Source: CAZSIA01 sp045126355 (GTDB taxonomy: Bacteria > Bacillota_I > Bacilli_A > Acholeplasmatales > Anaeroplasmataceae). From it: a DNA stretch of 50,070 nt. The position numbers and the translations under genes are program-made. The stretch is taken from the NCBI GenBank assembly GCA_045126355.1, contig JBGVOE010000069.1, forward strand, positions 1 through 50,070, written 5' to 3'. The notes beneath the pieces are model-generated. The model did not search any database, was not told the DNA's origin, and worked only from the letters and a program-made list of their open reading frames with translations. Shown here piece after piece: positions 35,268 through 44,208 of the stretch. Each line of letters begins with the position of its first letter. Position 1 is the stretch's first letter.

Positions 35268-36215
35268 TTATTTTACCTCTTTCTTATTAATTAAAAACCA
35301 ATCTTCAATTTGTATTAAAGCTTTATTTAGTAATCCTGGATCACTAAAACTTGGTAATTCAACTAGTAAACATTTCTTGCTTTCAAGTGGTTTTCTAGTG
35401 AAAATTACAATACTTTTTGGATTTGCTTTAAACATATTAACCGGTAATTCTAAAACCCCTAAAACACTTCCATGATTTACAATATTTTCTTTAAAGAATC
35501 CATTCTCATCGTGTTCAAAGAAATCATTTGGAACTATACCAATAAAATATCCATCTTCTTTTAAAGATGCCATATGTTGTAAGATGCACATATAAGGGAA
35601 ATAATATTCTTTATCAAATGCTTTTACAGTATGATTTGGAATATCTGCTACAACAATATCGATATCACTAAAAGGATGATCTAGGGTATCTTGACAGAAT
35701 ATTTCAATATCATAATTTAATAAGTCACCTTGGATACTTGCGATATCACATAATTCTCTTACATTATCAATTCCAAATAAATGTAGGTCACAATCAAGAT
35801 GATTAGCTACACTATATAATAAATTACCACTTCCAACTACTGGATCTAAGACATTAAGTTTTTTAACCTTACCTTTAAGTTTATTGATTAGGTATGAAAT
35901 AAAAATACCAAGTGTATCAGGAGTAGTATCGCCATTTTTAAGATTACTTTCATTAAAAGCTCTTAAAACCATTAATTGAAATGCTTTACGAATTTCTTCT
36001 ACATTAAAATCAACATCATCAAGCTTATGATAAATTTCCATAAGTTCATTCTTTTGTTCTGGCGTTGCTTCCTTATTTAAGACATCTTGTGCAATAATAT
36101 TTCTTCCTGTTTCAATTAACAATTTAAAAAAACTTTGTTTCTTAACTTCGTATAATTTATTAATTGATTCATCTAACACATCATAAAATAATTCTAAATT
36201 AGGAGTTTCGTTCAT
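35268..36215 (-). CDS. ytxK: YtxK-like class I SAM-dependent (N6-adenine type) methyltransferase
   Basis: 315 aa from ATG 36215 (GGTGA six bases upstream; a GTG 12 bases earlier is possible). Helical N-domain, then LDPVVGSGNLLYSVANHL near 140, a typical motif I of N6 DNA methylases. The usual NPPY is replaced by VVADIPNHTVK near 200, so DNA methylation is doubtful. Position directly before ackA matches ytxK of Bacillus. Role unknown. Confidence 0.85.
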   Translation of the reverse strand: MNETPNLELFYDVLDESINKLYEVKKQSFFKLLIETGRNIIAQDVLNKEATPEQKNELMEIYHKLDDVDFNVEEIRKAFQLMVLRAFNESNLKNGDTTPDTLGIFISYLINKLKGKVKKLNVLDPVVGSGNLLYSVANHLDCDLHLFGIDNVRELCDIASIQGDLLNYDIEIFCQDTLDHPFSDIDIVVADIPNHTVKAFDKEYYFPYMCILQHMASLKEDGYFIGIVPNDFFEHDENGFFKENIVNHGSVLGVLELPVNMFKANPKSIVIFTRKPLESKKCLLVELPSFSDPGLLNKALIQIEDWFLINKKEVK

Positions 36216-36268
36216 TTTTTTCACCATTTGTCATTATAACATATATTGTTATAATTTTAAACATAATA

Positions 36269-36307
36269 AAAGAAAAAACTGAGGTTAAATTTTTTTAATC
36301 TCAGTCA
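36269..36307 (-). terminator. Terminator after ytfJ
   Basis: Minus-strand arms ACTGAG/CTCAGT around the ytfJ stop codon, followed by TTTTTTCTTTT. Confidence 0.7.
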
Positions 36308-36668
36308 TATCAGAAAATAAAGTTGTAAATTTAGTAGCTAAAGAAGGAACGGAATCGATAATTTTTTCAAAAAGATGTGTTTCTTTTTCTAAATGTAAGA
36401 CACTTACTTCATCACCTTTACACACTAAGAATGCGATAGGTGATATAAAGATTGTTCCACCTGTACCTCCACCAAAAGGATTGTCGTTAATGATTTTCGC
36501 ACTAATATCTGACCCTCCTGCTAAAAAGCCCATTCTCACACGTGAGATTGGAATTACCCTTACAGCTTCACTAATAATAATCGCATCACCAATGATTGTG
36601 TCGACATCAATCATCTCTTTAATGTGTTCTAAACTAACCTTTAATAACGTATTTAATTCATGATCCAT
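36285..36668 (-). CDS. ytfJ: GerW/YtfJ-family protein
   Basis: 127 aa. The sequence contains the family's typical middle part (GDAIIISEAVRVIPISRVRM, then GFLAGGSDIS) and the glycine-rich NPFGGGTGGTIFISPIAF. YtfJ/GerW is a spore protein needed for lysozyme-independent germination in Bacillus, but homologues occur in non-sporulating relatives, so sporulation is not proven. It overlaps the DUF2953 gene (ytfI-like) by 11 bp, the same pair as in Bacillus. Confidence 0.9.
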   Translation of the reverse strand: MDHELNTLLKVSLEHIKEMIDVDTIIGDAIIISEAVRVIPISRVRMGFLAGGSDISAKIINDNPFGGGTGGTIFISPIAFLVCKGDEVSVLHLEKETHLFEKIIDSVPSLATKFTTLFSDMTEIKKI

Positions 36669-37203
36669 GGATTTTTCTCCCTTTATAATATTTGAATAAC
36701 ATCTTGAAATTCTTTAACATTACATAAAATATATTTATTACTCTTATATTACAAATAAATGAAAAGTCTAAATCTTCTCTTTCATTTGAATAAACTACCG
36801 TATAACTATAATCTTTAAGCTTTTTACAATTAAACTCAAAGAAACTATTTAAATACGATGATAATAAATAAAAGGTGATTACTTTATAAGTTTGACTATA
36901 TTCATCAAAAAATTTATAAAAGTTTGCTTTCTCAATAACTGTTTGTTTTGCTATATCCTTAAATAATGGATTAAGTGTTTGATATAAATGAATTTGATCT
37001 TTAAAATTAAAATCATTTTGTACTCCTAATCTCCTTACGGTCTTCATGAATCTATTGTAATCTAGGTCTGCCGTAAACATTAAAAAACTAACTTTAACAT
37101 AATTAATGTCTTCTTTATTATGAACTGATAATTTCAATTGAGATAACATTATAATAATTAAGATGATTGTAACAATAATCCAAATAAACAAAATAACCAC
37201 CAA
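36658..37203 (-). CDS. DUF2953/YtfI-like membrane-anchored protein
   Basis: 181 aa. An N-terminal membrane helix (ILFIWIIVTIILIIIMLSQL) and a beta-then-helical body ending in a basic tail (MLFKYYKGRKIHGS). Order and overlap with the ytfJ gene match Bacillus ytfI (DUF2953). Sequence conservation is low, so the family assignment leans on synteny. Function unknown. Confidence 0.7.
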   Translation of the reverse strand: MVVILFIWIIVTIILIIIMLSQLKLSVHNKEDINYVKVSFLMFTADLDYNRFMKTVRRLGVQNDFNFKDQIHLYQTLNPLFKDIAKQTVIEKANFYKFFDEYSQTYKVITFYLLSSYLNSFFEFNCKKLKDYSYTVVYSNEREDLDFSFICNIRVINIFYVMLKNFKMLFKYYKGRKIHGS

Positions 37204-37300
37204 TAATATTGTTAACCATTTTATTAATATTATTCATCATTAATATAATATGTTTTTAAAAATTTAATGTTACATGATATAATAAGTGGTGGTGAAGAAC

Positions 37301-38224
37301 ATGAAGAAAATAGCTATAAAGTTAATTGAATTTTATCAAAATAAAATGTCACCCAATATGAATAAGCGTTGCAGATTCTATCCTTCCTGCAGCAATTATG
37401 GGTTAGAATGTTATAAGCGTTTTAATTTTTTCAAAGCGTCTTTTTTAACTTTATATCGAATTATTCGTTGTAACCCTTGGAATAAGGGTGGATATGATCC
37501 AGTCCCTGAAAAGAAAAGTAAGCTTATTAAAATAAAAGATAACTATTATATTTTAGAATATCGTGAAAATACTGATAGACCAAATCTTGCTTATATTTAC
37601 CGTGAAGATGGAGCATATATAATTGATGGTGGAAATAGTAAGAAACACATAAACCATTTTTATAAAGAGTTACAAAAAAATAAATTACCCCTACCTAAAT
37701 ATAGTATTCTAACACATCATCACTGGGATCATTCATTTGGTCTATATTATTCAAATACAATAACATATGGATTAAATGAAACAAATAAAATATTAATTAA
37801 ACATAAAGAAATATTAAATGATGGTGGAATTAAAGAATTAATCAAACAAAACGAATTACCTAAGTTTTGTTTTGATCATATCTTATTAGAATATAAGGGT
37901 AAATTAAAACAAGCAAAATTAAAATTAGTTGATAAAGTAATAGAGGATACATTTGAAATAGATGATTTAATTATGTTTAATTTCCCATCAAATCACACTA
38001 CAGAAAACTTAGCTATTTTAGATAAAAAAACACAAATCCTTTTCTTAGGAGATGCGTTATGTGGAAAAATAGTTGATTATGATTTTATTAGGGATAAAGA
38101 AATAATCAAAGAACAACTTTCTTTAATTAAAAAATTAGATTTTAGTATCGCAATTGAGTCTCATAACGCTCCTGTAAAAAAAGAAGAAATTATTAAAAAA
38201 TTAGAAGAAAAATTAATAGATTAA
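37301..38224 (+). CDS. YidD domain fused to a metallo-beta-lactamase-fold hydrolase
   Basis: 307 aa from ATG 37301 (GGTGGTG upstream); a GTG at 37286 gives five more residues. Residues 1-70 are a full YidD/membrane-insertion-efficiency domain: an amphipathic start, CRFYPSCSNYGLECYKRF near 23-40 and RIIRCNPWNKGGYDPVP near 54-70. From about 75 onward the chain is a metallo-beta-lactamase fold with metal motif THHHWDH near 140, FNFPSNHTTENLA near 230, FLGDALCG near 248 and IESHNAP near 285. YidD is normally an about 80-aa stand-alone protein that assists YidC insertion. I see no stop or frameshift between the two parts. The only rightward gene in this cluster. Confidence 0.85.
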   Translation: MKKIAIKLIEFYQNKMSPNMNKRCRFYPSCSNYGLECYKRFNFFKASFLTLYRIIRCNPWNKGGYDPVPEKKSKLIKIKDNYYILEYRENTDRPNLAYIYREDGAYIIDGGNSKKHINHFYKELQKNKLPLPKYSILTHHHWDHSFGLYYSNTITYGLNETNKILIKHKEILNDGGIKELIKQNELPKFCFDHILLEYKGKLKQAKLKLVDKVIEDTFEIDDLIMFNFPSNHTTENLAILDKKTQILFLGDALCGKIVDYDFIRDKEIIKEQLSLIKKLDFSIAIESHNAPVKKEEIIKKLEEKLID

Positions 38225-38229
38225 AGAAA

Positions 38230-38262
38230 AAAACTAAACTTTTAAAACAAGTTTAGTTTTTT
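38230..38262. terminator. Bidirectional terminator between convergent genes
   Basis: Arms AAACTAAACT / AGTTTAGTTT with A- and T-runs on both sides. It overlaps the last codons of the cvfB gene. Confidence 0.8.
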
Positions 38263-39104
38263 GTTAAATATGTATTATTTTCATCAAAGTAAACTTCACG
38301 TTTTTTGTAAAGGTCACCTAAAGCACGTTTAAATGCTTTTCTACTCATATGAAATACTTCTTCGATTTCTTCTGCTGTTGTTTTAGCAGTAAAAGGCATT
38401 TTACCACCATTGGCTTTTAAATAATCTAAAAGAATTTTTTCATCTGATTCAACCATTTCTTCTTTTACTTTATTTAATGAACCAACTAATTCATCTTCAT
38501 GACGTCCGATAATCATTACACTTACAGCCTCACCTATACGATGTTCGCCACGGAATTGTTTATTAGAAATATAGATATAATTTCCATCTTCTGTAATTGC
38601 GTTAATCGCATTTGGAGTAACCCTACAAATATGTGCGTCAATAAATTCTCCAACTTTAACTTCTAACAATTTTGGATTAAGTTCAATAATTTCATTTTTT
38701 GTCATAAGTAAGGCATTTAATTTGTCTTTATAGATTACTAATTTAACAAATAATTTATCGCCAACCTCAGGCCAAATTCTAGCGTTTTGTGGAAGATAAT
38801 CCTTACTAATTAAAATATCTTTAAATGTTCCGATAGAAACGAAGACACCTAATCGCGCATTAGCTTCTACTACAGTTGCCCAACCTGGTTTACTCATTGT
38901 TACAGTAGGTTGTTCTAAGGTTGCTGAAACACGACCTTTTGAGTCAAACTGAACAAAACATTCAACCATACTATTTATTTCTAATTCTTCTCCATTTGTT
39001 TGTTTAAAGTGAAGTAATAATTGTTCATCTTTATTACTTAACATATAACCTAAGTCACTTTTTCTGACTACAATGAAAGAATTCATTTCACCAATTTTTA
39101 TCAT
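38253..39104 (-). CDS. cvfB: CvfB/YitL-like S1-domain RNA-binding protein
   Basis: 283 aa. Consecutive S1-like beta domains (first part to about 65; WATVVEANARLGVFVSIG near 75-95; VGEFIDAHICRVTPNAINAI near 150) and a C-terminal winged helix (MPFTAKTTAEEIEEVFHMSR). This order matches CvfB, an RNA-binding regulator of virulence and haemolysin expression in Staphylococcus and a general RNA-binding protein elsewhere. The SD AGGTGA lies directly after the stop of the 50-aa ORF. Confidence 0.88.
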   Translation of the reverse strand: MIKIGEMNSFIVVRKSDLGYMLSNKDEQLLLHFKQTNGEELEINSMVECFVQFDSKGRVSATLEQPTVTMSKPGWATVVEANARLGVFVSIGTFKDILISKDYLPQNARIWPEVGDKLFVKLVIYKDKLNALLMTKNEIIELNPKLLEVKVGEFIDAHICRVTPNAINAITEDGNYIYISNKQFRGEHRIGEAVSVMIIGRHEDELVGSLNKVKEEMVESDEKILLDYLKANGGKMPFTAKTTAEEIEEVFHMSRKAFKRALGDLYKKREVYFDENNTYLTKN

Positions 39105-39114
39105 TTAATTTCAC

Positions 39115-39267
39115 CTAATTTCTGTCGCCGTCTTTATAATTACGGTCTGTTTGTCTCACGTAATCTTCGTGAGTTAATCTCTTACCCGAAGAACCCTCGT
39201 TTTTTCGACGGGCTTCGTACTTCTTTAACAAATAATTGATCTGCTTTTGAGATAGTTCTTTGCTCAC
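39115..39267 (-). CDS. Probable 50-aa protein overlapping the gene upstream
   Basis: GTG start at 39267 with SD AAGGGTGG five bases before; TAG at 39115. The product is hydrophilic (begins MSKELSQKQINYLLKKYEAR and ends YVRQTDRNYKDGDRN). Its first 86 bases overlap the 3' end of 39182-39682 in another frame, and its stop is 11 bp before the cvfB start. The tight spacing and good SD favour a real gene; no family recognised. Confidence 0.55.
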   Translation of the reverse strand: MSKELSQKQINYLLKKYEARRKNEGSSGKRLTHEDYVRQTDRNYKDGDRN

Positions 39268-39682
39268 GCTTACCACCCTTTAAATTATTCTTTTGTAAGA
39301 TATTCATCTCTTTCAATTTCTTCATGAACAAATTTGCATTATTTTCATTATGACCAGCTTCAGCGCAATCACAAATGAAAATAAAACTAAATTCTAAGTT
39401 ATCTTTAAAGATTAAAGTAATTCTTTTATAACATGTTTTTTCAAATGCAAAACGATATCCAATTAAGTTATGATAAGGAATCATAAAATCAACGGCTTTA
39501 TTACCCTTATATGTATAAAAGAAATTTAATTGATAAAAGTAAATACAATCATCATTAAATAACAATGCATATTTTCCTTTATAAGGATAGTTTCCTTTAA
39601 TAACTTTTATAAGCACAGGTCTAGAACCTTTAATTACGCCTGTTTGACGTAGTTCTATTGTCTTTTGCTCTACATCTACCAT
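39182..39682 (-). CDS. Conserved hypothetical 166-aa protein
   Basis: Soluble, beta-rich, with aromatic strands (LFNDDCIYFYQLNFFYTY) reminiscent of a PH-like fold, and a basic tail. It starts 4 bp after the gltX stop, so it is co-transcribed. The tail overlaps the 50-aa ORF in another frame. No function can be assigned. Confidence 0.7.
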   Translation of the reverse strand: MVDVEQKTIELRQTGVIKGSRPVLIKVIKGNYPYKGKYALLFNDDCIYFYQLNFFYTYKGNKAVDFMIPYHNLIGYRFAFEKTCYKRITLIFKDNLEFSFIFICDCAEAGHNENNANLFMKKLKEMNILQKNNLKGGKREQRTISKADQLFVKEVRSPSKKRGFFG

Positions 39683-39686
39683 ATGA

Positions 39687-41330
39687 TTACAACTCTAACT
39701 TTAATCGACGAATTACTTCATCATGTCCTAAAACTGAAACGATGTCATCCATCGCAATACCGTGTTCTTGGTGTGTTAATAATAATCTTAATCCTTTATA
39801 GAATTGAGTTATTACTCCACGATACATTTCTGGATTTTTAGCATATTTTTTCTTATCAACATAACCTAATTCTTTACTTAAATCTTTTAATGTTTTTTCA
39901 CTACCAGCTTCTTTTTCAGTGAAGTATGTAATAAACGCAGAAACAATTTCACTTCTAATTTCTTTTGGTAAGTTTTCTTCAATTAACGCATTATATACTT
40001 CGTTATCTTTTTCGAAGATATCACTATATAATGAACCAAATACATGCATAAAGTCTTTATAACAATTTAAATCTTTACGGTGTTCACTTGAATCTGGTCC
40101 TTGTGTTTGGAATAATCTTGTCGTAAATTCTAAATCACTTGTTAAACGAGTATATAAATCTTTATCAAATTCTAATGCCCAAGCTAATTGATTTTTAACA
40201 TTTTCTTCTACACTTGTATTGTAGATAATTTCACTTGAAATACTGTTTAATTTAGTAATATCATATAAAGCACCAGAAATACTCATTGAATCAAATGTCA
40301 TTTCAAAATCATTTAAGTCAGCATCTTTATTAGCTAAATACCATTCTTCAAAGTTAGAATTAATTAAAGTATATAAATAAACATATAAAGCTCTGATTGG
40401 ATATCCTTCTTCTAAATAGAATTCCGCATTACTTTCTGGATCTTTACGTTTACTTAATTTTCGACGTGAATCACCATCTAATTTCATTACTGGAGCAACG
40501 TGTGCATAACTTGGTAATTTGAACCCACATGAAGTAAATAATTGAACATGAATTGGAAGTGATGCGATCCATTCGTCACCTCTCATTACAATTGTTGTTC
40601 CCATAAAATGGTCATCACAACAGTGAGCGAAATGGTATGTTGGAATTCCGTTTTCTTTTAATAAAACGAAGTCATTAACATTGTTTTCCATTTCAATGTA
40701 ACCTTTAATTAAATCAGTTACTCCAACTCTTTCTTCAATAGTATCAGGGACTCTGAAACGTAATACAAATGAACCTTTTTCAGCTAATTTAGCCTTAGCT
40801 TCTTCAACAGTTACATCACGATATTTTGCATATTCACGGTAATAACCTGGAGCTACTTTTAATTCTTCTTGTTTTGTTCTGATTTCATTTAATTCTTCTT
40901 CACTACAAAAACAAGGATAAGCATAACCAGTTTCAACTAAATGTTTAGCTACTGCATGGTAAATATCAATACGTTCTGATTGAATATATGATCCGTATAC
41001 TCCTCTTTGTTCTGTTTCACTAATAACACCTTCATCAATTTGAACGCCTAAACGGTTAAATACGTTACAAATGATTCCTTTACTATTAGCTACTTCTCTT
41101 TTTTTATCAGTATCTTCAATACGTAACATAAATACACCACCTGCTTGATGAGCAAGTTTAGCATTCATAAGTGCTGTGTATACTCCTCCAATATGTAAAA
41201 ATCCTGTTGGACTTGGTGCGAATCTAGTTACAACAGTTCCTTCACTTCTTCTAGGAAAACGTGCTTCTAAATCCTCGATTGTTAAATTTACATTTGGAAA
41301 TAATAATTCTGCCATTAATTTGTTATTCAT
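39687..41330 (-). CDS. gltX: Glutamyl-tRNA synthetase
   Basis: 547 aa, class I synthetase. HIGH region FAPSPTGFLHIGGVYTALMN near 38-57, FMLRIEDTDKKREV near 68, GVTDLIKGYIEMENNVNDF near 195, and KMSKS counterpart RRKLSKRKDPE near 288. The C-terminal anticodon-binding helices are slightly longer than in Bacillus (483 aa). It charges tRNA-Glu; in most Bacillota also tRNA-Gln, followed by amidation. SD AGAGGCG precedes the ATG. Confidence 0.95.
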   Translation of the reverse strand: MNNKLMAELLFPNVNLTIEDLEARFPRRSEGTVVTRFAPSPTGFLHIGGVYTALMNAKLAHQAGGVFMLRIEDTDKKREVANSKGIICNVFNRLGVQIDEGVISETEQRGVYGSYIQSERIDIYHAVAKHLVETGYAYPCFCSEEELNEIRTKQEELKVAPGYYREYAKYRDVTVEEAKAKLAEKGSFVLRFRVPDTIEERVGVTDLIKGYIEMENNVNDFVLLKENGIPTYHFAHCCDDHFMGTTIVMRGDEWIASLPIHVQLFTSCGFKLPSYAHVAPVMKLDGDSRRKLSKRKDPESNAEFYLEEGYPIRALYVYLYTLINSNFEEWYLANKDADLNDFEMTFDSMSISGALYDITKLNSISSEIIYNTSVEENVKNQLAWALEFDKDLYTRLTSDLEFTTRLFQTQGPDSSEHRKDLNCYKDFMHVFGSLYSDIFEKDNEVYNALIEENLPKEIRSEIVSAFITYFTEKEAGSEKTLKDLSKELGYVDKKKYAKNPEMYRGVITQFYKGLRLLLTHQEHGIAMDDIVSVLGHDEVIRRLKLEL

Positions 41331-41409
41331 TTTAAATCGCCTCTTTATCTATAATTAAATGATAAATTATCATTTATCTACCAAAAAAGATTATATCATA
41401 ACCCTTTGG

Positions 41410-41452
41410 CAAATAAAAGAAAAAAAGACTCTCAACTACATGAAAGTCTTTT
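41410..41452 (-). terminator. Terminator of hppA
   Basis: Minus-strand arms AAAGACT/AGTCTTT with a 14-base loop, then seven T and a T-rich tail. Confidence 0.75.
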
Positions 41453-41471
41453 ATAATATAATTATTTTTTA

Positions 41472-43580
41472 CTACTTACTAAGTAAATTAACAATTAAAT
41501 CCCATAGAGGTGTAACATTTAATAAAACTGGTACAATAATTAATGAAATAACACTCATTAATTTAATTAAAATATCCATAGCTGGACCAGCAGTATCTTT
41601 TAATGGGTCACCGACTGTATCACCAGTGATACTTGCTTTATGAGTTTCGCTATGTTTTCCACCAAAGTTTCCTTCTTCTACGTATTTTTTAGCATTATCC
41701 CATGCTCCACCTGAGTTAGCCATAAATACCGCTAACATGATTGCAGAAGCTAAACCACCCATTAATAATCCACCTAAACCACGTACACCGAAAATAAATC
41801 CACATGCAATTGGACTGAAGATAGCAATTACACCAGGTAAAATCATTTCTTTTAATGATGCTTTAGTAGAAATATCAATACATTTGTTATAATCGGCAAC
41901 TACTGTACCTGATAAAATACCAGGATTTTCTTCAAATTGGCGTCTTACTTCTTCTACCATTTTATTAGCAGCTCTACCAACTGAAGCAATTGTTAATGCA
42001 CTAAATAAGTAAGGTAACATTGAACCGATTAATAAACCAATTAATACAACAGGATCGTCTAAAGAAACTTTACCAACTAAATCCGCGCTTTGTACAAAAG
42101 AAACAATAAATGCTAAAGATGTTAGGGTTGCAGAACCAATACAGAATCCTTTACCAATAGCTGCAGTTGTATTACCAACTGAATCTAATTTATCTGTGAT
42201 TTCACGAGTTGTTGGAGGTAAATCAGCCATTTGTGCAATACCACCAGCATTGTCACTAATAGGACCATAACCATCAACGCTAACAGTTATACCAACAGTA
42301 CTTAACATACCTACAGCAGCTAATGCAATACCATAACCAGCACCGAAGAAATAAGCAATTGCGATTGCAGCTACTAAACAAATAATTGTTAAAGCTGTAG
42401 ATTTCATACCAGTACCTAAACCTGCAATAATATTAGTTGCATGTCCAGTTTGACTTTCTTTTGCAATTCTCTTAACTTCTTTAAAATCACTTGAAGTATA
42501 AATTTCAGCAATAAATCCTACACCAATACCAGCTAATAAACCAGCGATTACACATACCATTAATTTCCAATCACCAACATAGAAGATTGATAGTAATGCA
42601 GAAGCAACAACTACAATACCAGTAGCAACATATGTAGCAATATTTAATGCTTTATGAGGATTTTGCCAATTTCTACATCTAATGAATAATACTGATAGTG
42701 CACTTGCTAAAACACCAACACCAGCAATTATAACAGGGAATAAGATAACTCTATCTCCTACTTGGCTTAAACTAGCGTTTGTTGTAACAGCAAAGAATGC
42801 AGCAGTTAATGCAGAAATAATTGAACCAACATAAGATTCTGTTAAGTCACTACCCATACCAGCGATATCACCAACGTTATCACCAACATTATCTGCAATA
42901 GTTGCTGGATTTCTAGCATCATCTTCAGGAATATCATATTCAACTTTACCAACTAAGTCAGCACCAACGTCAGCAGCTTTAGTATAAATACCACCACCAA
43001 CACGGGCAAATAAAGCAATCATTGAACAACCTAAACTATAACCTTGTAAAATTTTAATTGGAACACCCATGTTGCCATTTGAAATTGCTAAGCTAATTAA
43101 GAAGATTAGTGCTAATCCTAATAAACCTAAGCCGGCAACACTTAAACCTAAAACTGCACCACCAGAGAATGCAACTTTTAATGCACTAGACATACCTTCA
43201 GAAGTTGCTTTTTCTGCAGTTCTAGCATTTGCTTTTGTTGCAATAAACATACCAATCCAACCAGCAATACCTGAGAATGTTGCACCAATTACAAAACATA
43301 AAGCTGATTGCCATCCTACACCTTCAGCCTCTTCAAGTCCAGGAATAAATCCTAAAACAGCTAATAATAAAGCAAAGCCTAAGATAAAAGGAATAATTAC
43401 TTTAAATTCACTTTTTAAAAATGTAAGAGCTCCATCATGGATATATTTATGAACCTCTTCTACTTTTGCATTAGTAAGTTTGATTTTAGATACTTTATGA
43501 AATAATACATAAACATATGCTAAAGTAACCAATGTTGCAAAAATAACTAATAAAAGAACAATTGTGTTTTCTTTAATCAT
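41472..43580 (-). CDS. hppA: Membrane-bound, K+-dependent-type pyrophosphatase (ion pump)
   Basis: 702 aa from ATG 43580, where the true N-terminus MIKENTIVLLLVIFATLVTL begins; the frame extends 30 codons further upstream but that part is A/T tract with no SD. About 16 membrane helices. Catalytic loop motifs DVGADLVGKVEYDIPEDD and DNVGDNVGDIAGMGSDLTES are intact. The segment GNTTAAIGKGF has Ala where K+-independent enzymes have Lys, which is the mark of the K+-dependent class. It couples hydrolysis of pyrophosphate to export of H+ or Na+; which ion cannot be told by eye. Confidence 0.95.
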   Translation of the reverse strand: MIKENTIVLLLVIFATLVTLAYVYVLFHKVSKIKLTNAKVEEVHKYIHDGALTFLKSEFKVIIPFILGFALLLAVLGFIPGLEEAEGVGWQSALCFVIGATFSGIAGWIGMFIATKANARTAEKATSEGMSSALKVAFSGGAVLGLSVAGLGLLGLALIFLISLAISNGNMGVPIKILQGYSLGCSMIALFARVGGGIYTKAADVGADLVGKVEYDIPEDDARNPATIADNVGDNVGDIAGMGSDLTESYVGSIISALTAAFFAVTTNASLSQVGDRVILFPVIIAGVGVLASALSVLFIRCRNWQNPHKALNIATYVATGIVVVASALLSIFYVGDWKLMVCVIAGLLAGIGVGFIAEIYTSSDFKEVKRIAKESQTGHATNIIAGLGTGMKSTALTIICLVAAIAIAYFFGAGYGIALAAVGMLSTVGITVSVDGYGPISDNAGGIAQMADLPPTTREITDKLDSVGNTTAAIGKGFCIGSATLTSLAFIVSFVQSADLVGKVSLDDPVVLIGLLIGSMLPYLFSALTIASVGRAANKMVEEVRRQFEENPGILSGTVVADYNKCIDISTKASLKEMILPGVIAIFSPIACGFIFGVRGLGGLLMGGLASAIMLAVFMANSGGAWDNAKKYVEEGNFGGKHSETHKASITGDTVGDPLKDTAGPAMDILIKLMSVISLIIVPVLLNVTPLWDLIVNLLSK

Positions 43581-43800
43581 AATAAATAAAAAAATCCTTT
43601 CTAATATAATAAATGAAAATATATTTATATATTTTAAAACTATTATACATAAAGTGTTTAGTAAAAGCAAACAATTTCAAAAAAAATGCGAAAAAAAAGC
43701 ACGCTTAGCGTGCTATTGAATACATATATTCTGTTTTTTCTAAGATACTTAGATAAGTGTCCTTATATATACTCAGTTTATAAAATAAAGGGAGTAAAAA

Positions 43801-43874
43801 TGGAGCGAGTGATGAGAATCGAACTCACACAATCAGCTTGGAAGGCTGAGGTTCTGCCATTAAACTACACTCGC
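43801..43874 (-). tRNA. tRNA-Gly (TCC)
   Basis: Cloverleaf on the minus strand, starting GCGAGTGTAGTTTAATGGCA, anticodon loop CTTCCAA (anticodon TCC), T-loop GTTCGATTC, and an encoded CCA end. It follows tRNA-Pro by 15 bp and is co-transcribed. Confidence 0.95.
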
Positions 43875-43889
43875 ATATATATGTAAAGC

Positions 43890-43966
43890 TGGTCGGGAAG
43901 ACAGGATTTGAACCTGCGACCTCCTGGTCCCAAACCAGGCGCTCTACCAAGCTAAGCTACTTCCCG
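43890..43966 (-). tRNA. tRNA-Pro (TGG)
   Basis: Cloverleaf on the minus strand starting CGGGAAGTAGCTTAGCTTGG, anticodon loop TTTGGGA (anticodon TGG), T-loop GTTCAAATC, encoded CCA. First gene of the two-tRNA transcript. Confidence 0.95.
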
Positions 43967-43987
43967 TTTTCGTTTTCAGCATTAGTT

Positions 43988-44054
43988 ATTATAACACAAC
44001 TTTTTTTGAATGCAATACCTTTTTTTAATTTTTTTTAATTTTTTTTAATTTTTT
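43988..44054 (-). promoter_or_regulatory. tRNA promoter with phased A-tract upstream element
   Basis: Minus-strand TTGCAT (44010-44015), 16-bp spacer, TATAAT (43988-43993). Just upstream, 44019-44054 repeats a 10-bp unit of eight A plus TT (minus sense) about three and a half times, so A-tracts recur once per helical turn. This is a UP-element or curved-DNA activator typical of stable-RNA promoters. Apart from it and the terminator at 44159-44190, the gap 43967-44208 is only T-rich sequence with no gene. Confidence 0.75.
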
Positions 44055-44158
44055 GCATAAAAATGAAGTTTTTTTATGTTTTTTTATGATTTTTTTATAT
44101 TTTTTCGCTTTTTTTTATTAAAATTTCTTAATTTTTAAGTGAAAAATATTTTAAAAAA

Positions 44159-44190
44159 ATAAAAAAGTCTAGTATTAACCAGACCATTTA
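44159..44190 (-). terminator. Terminator of the cobalamin-uptake operon
   Basis: Minus-strand arms GTCTGGT/ACTAGAC (one G-U) with a short loop, then TTTTTTATT. It lies after the S-component stop at 44209. Confidence 0.75.
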
Positions 44191-44208
44191 TTAATAAAAA
44201 TATATATT

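Noticed and set aside
43580..43670. Thirty extra N-terminal residues on the membrane pyrophosphatase
   Set aside because: No SD before the upstream ATG and the sequence is an A/T tract; AGAAAGGA precedes the internal ATG, which starts the conserved family N-terminus.
43686..43886. Rightward ORF across the tRNA-Gly gene
   Set aside because: It reads through the antisense of a tRNA and has no SD or family.
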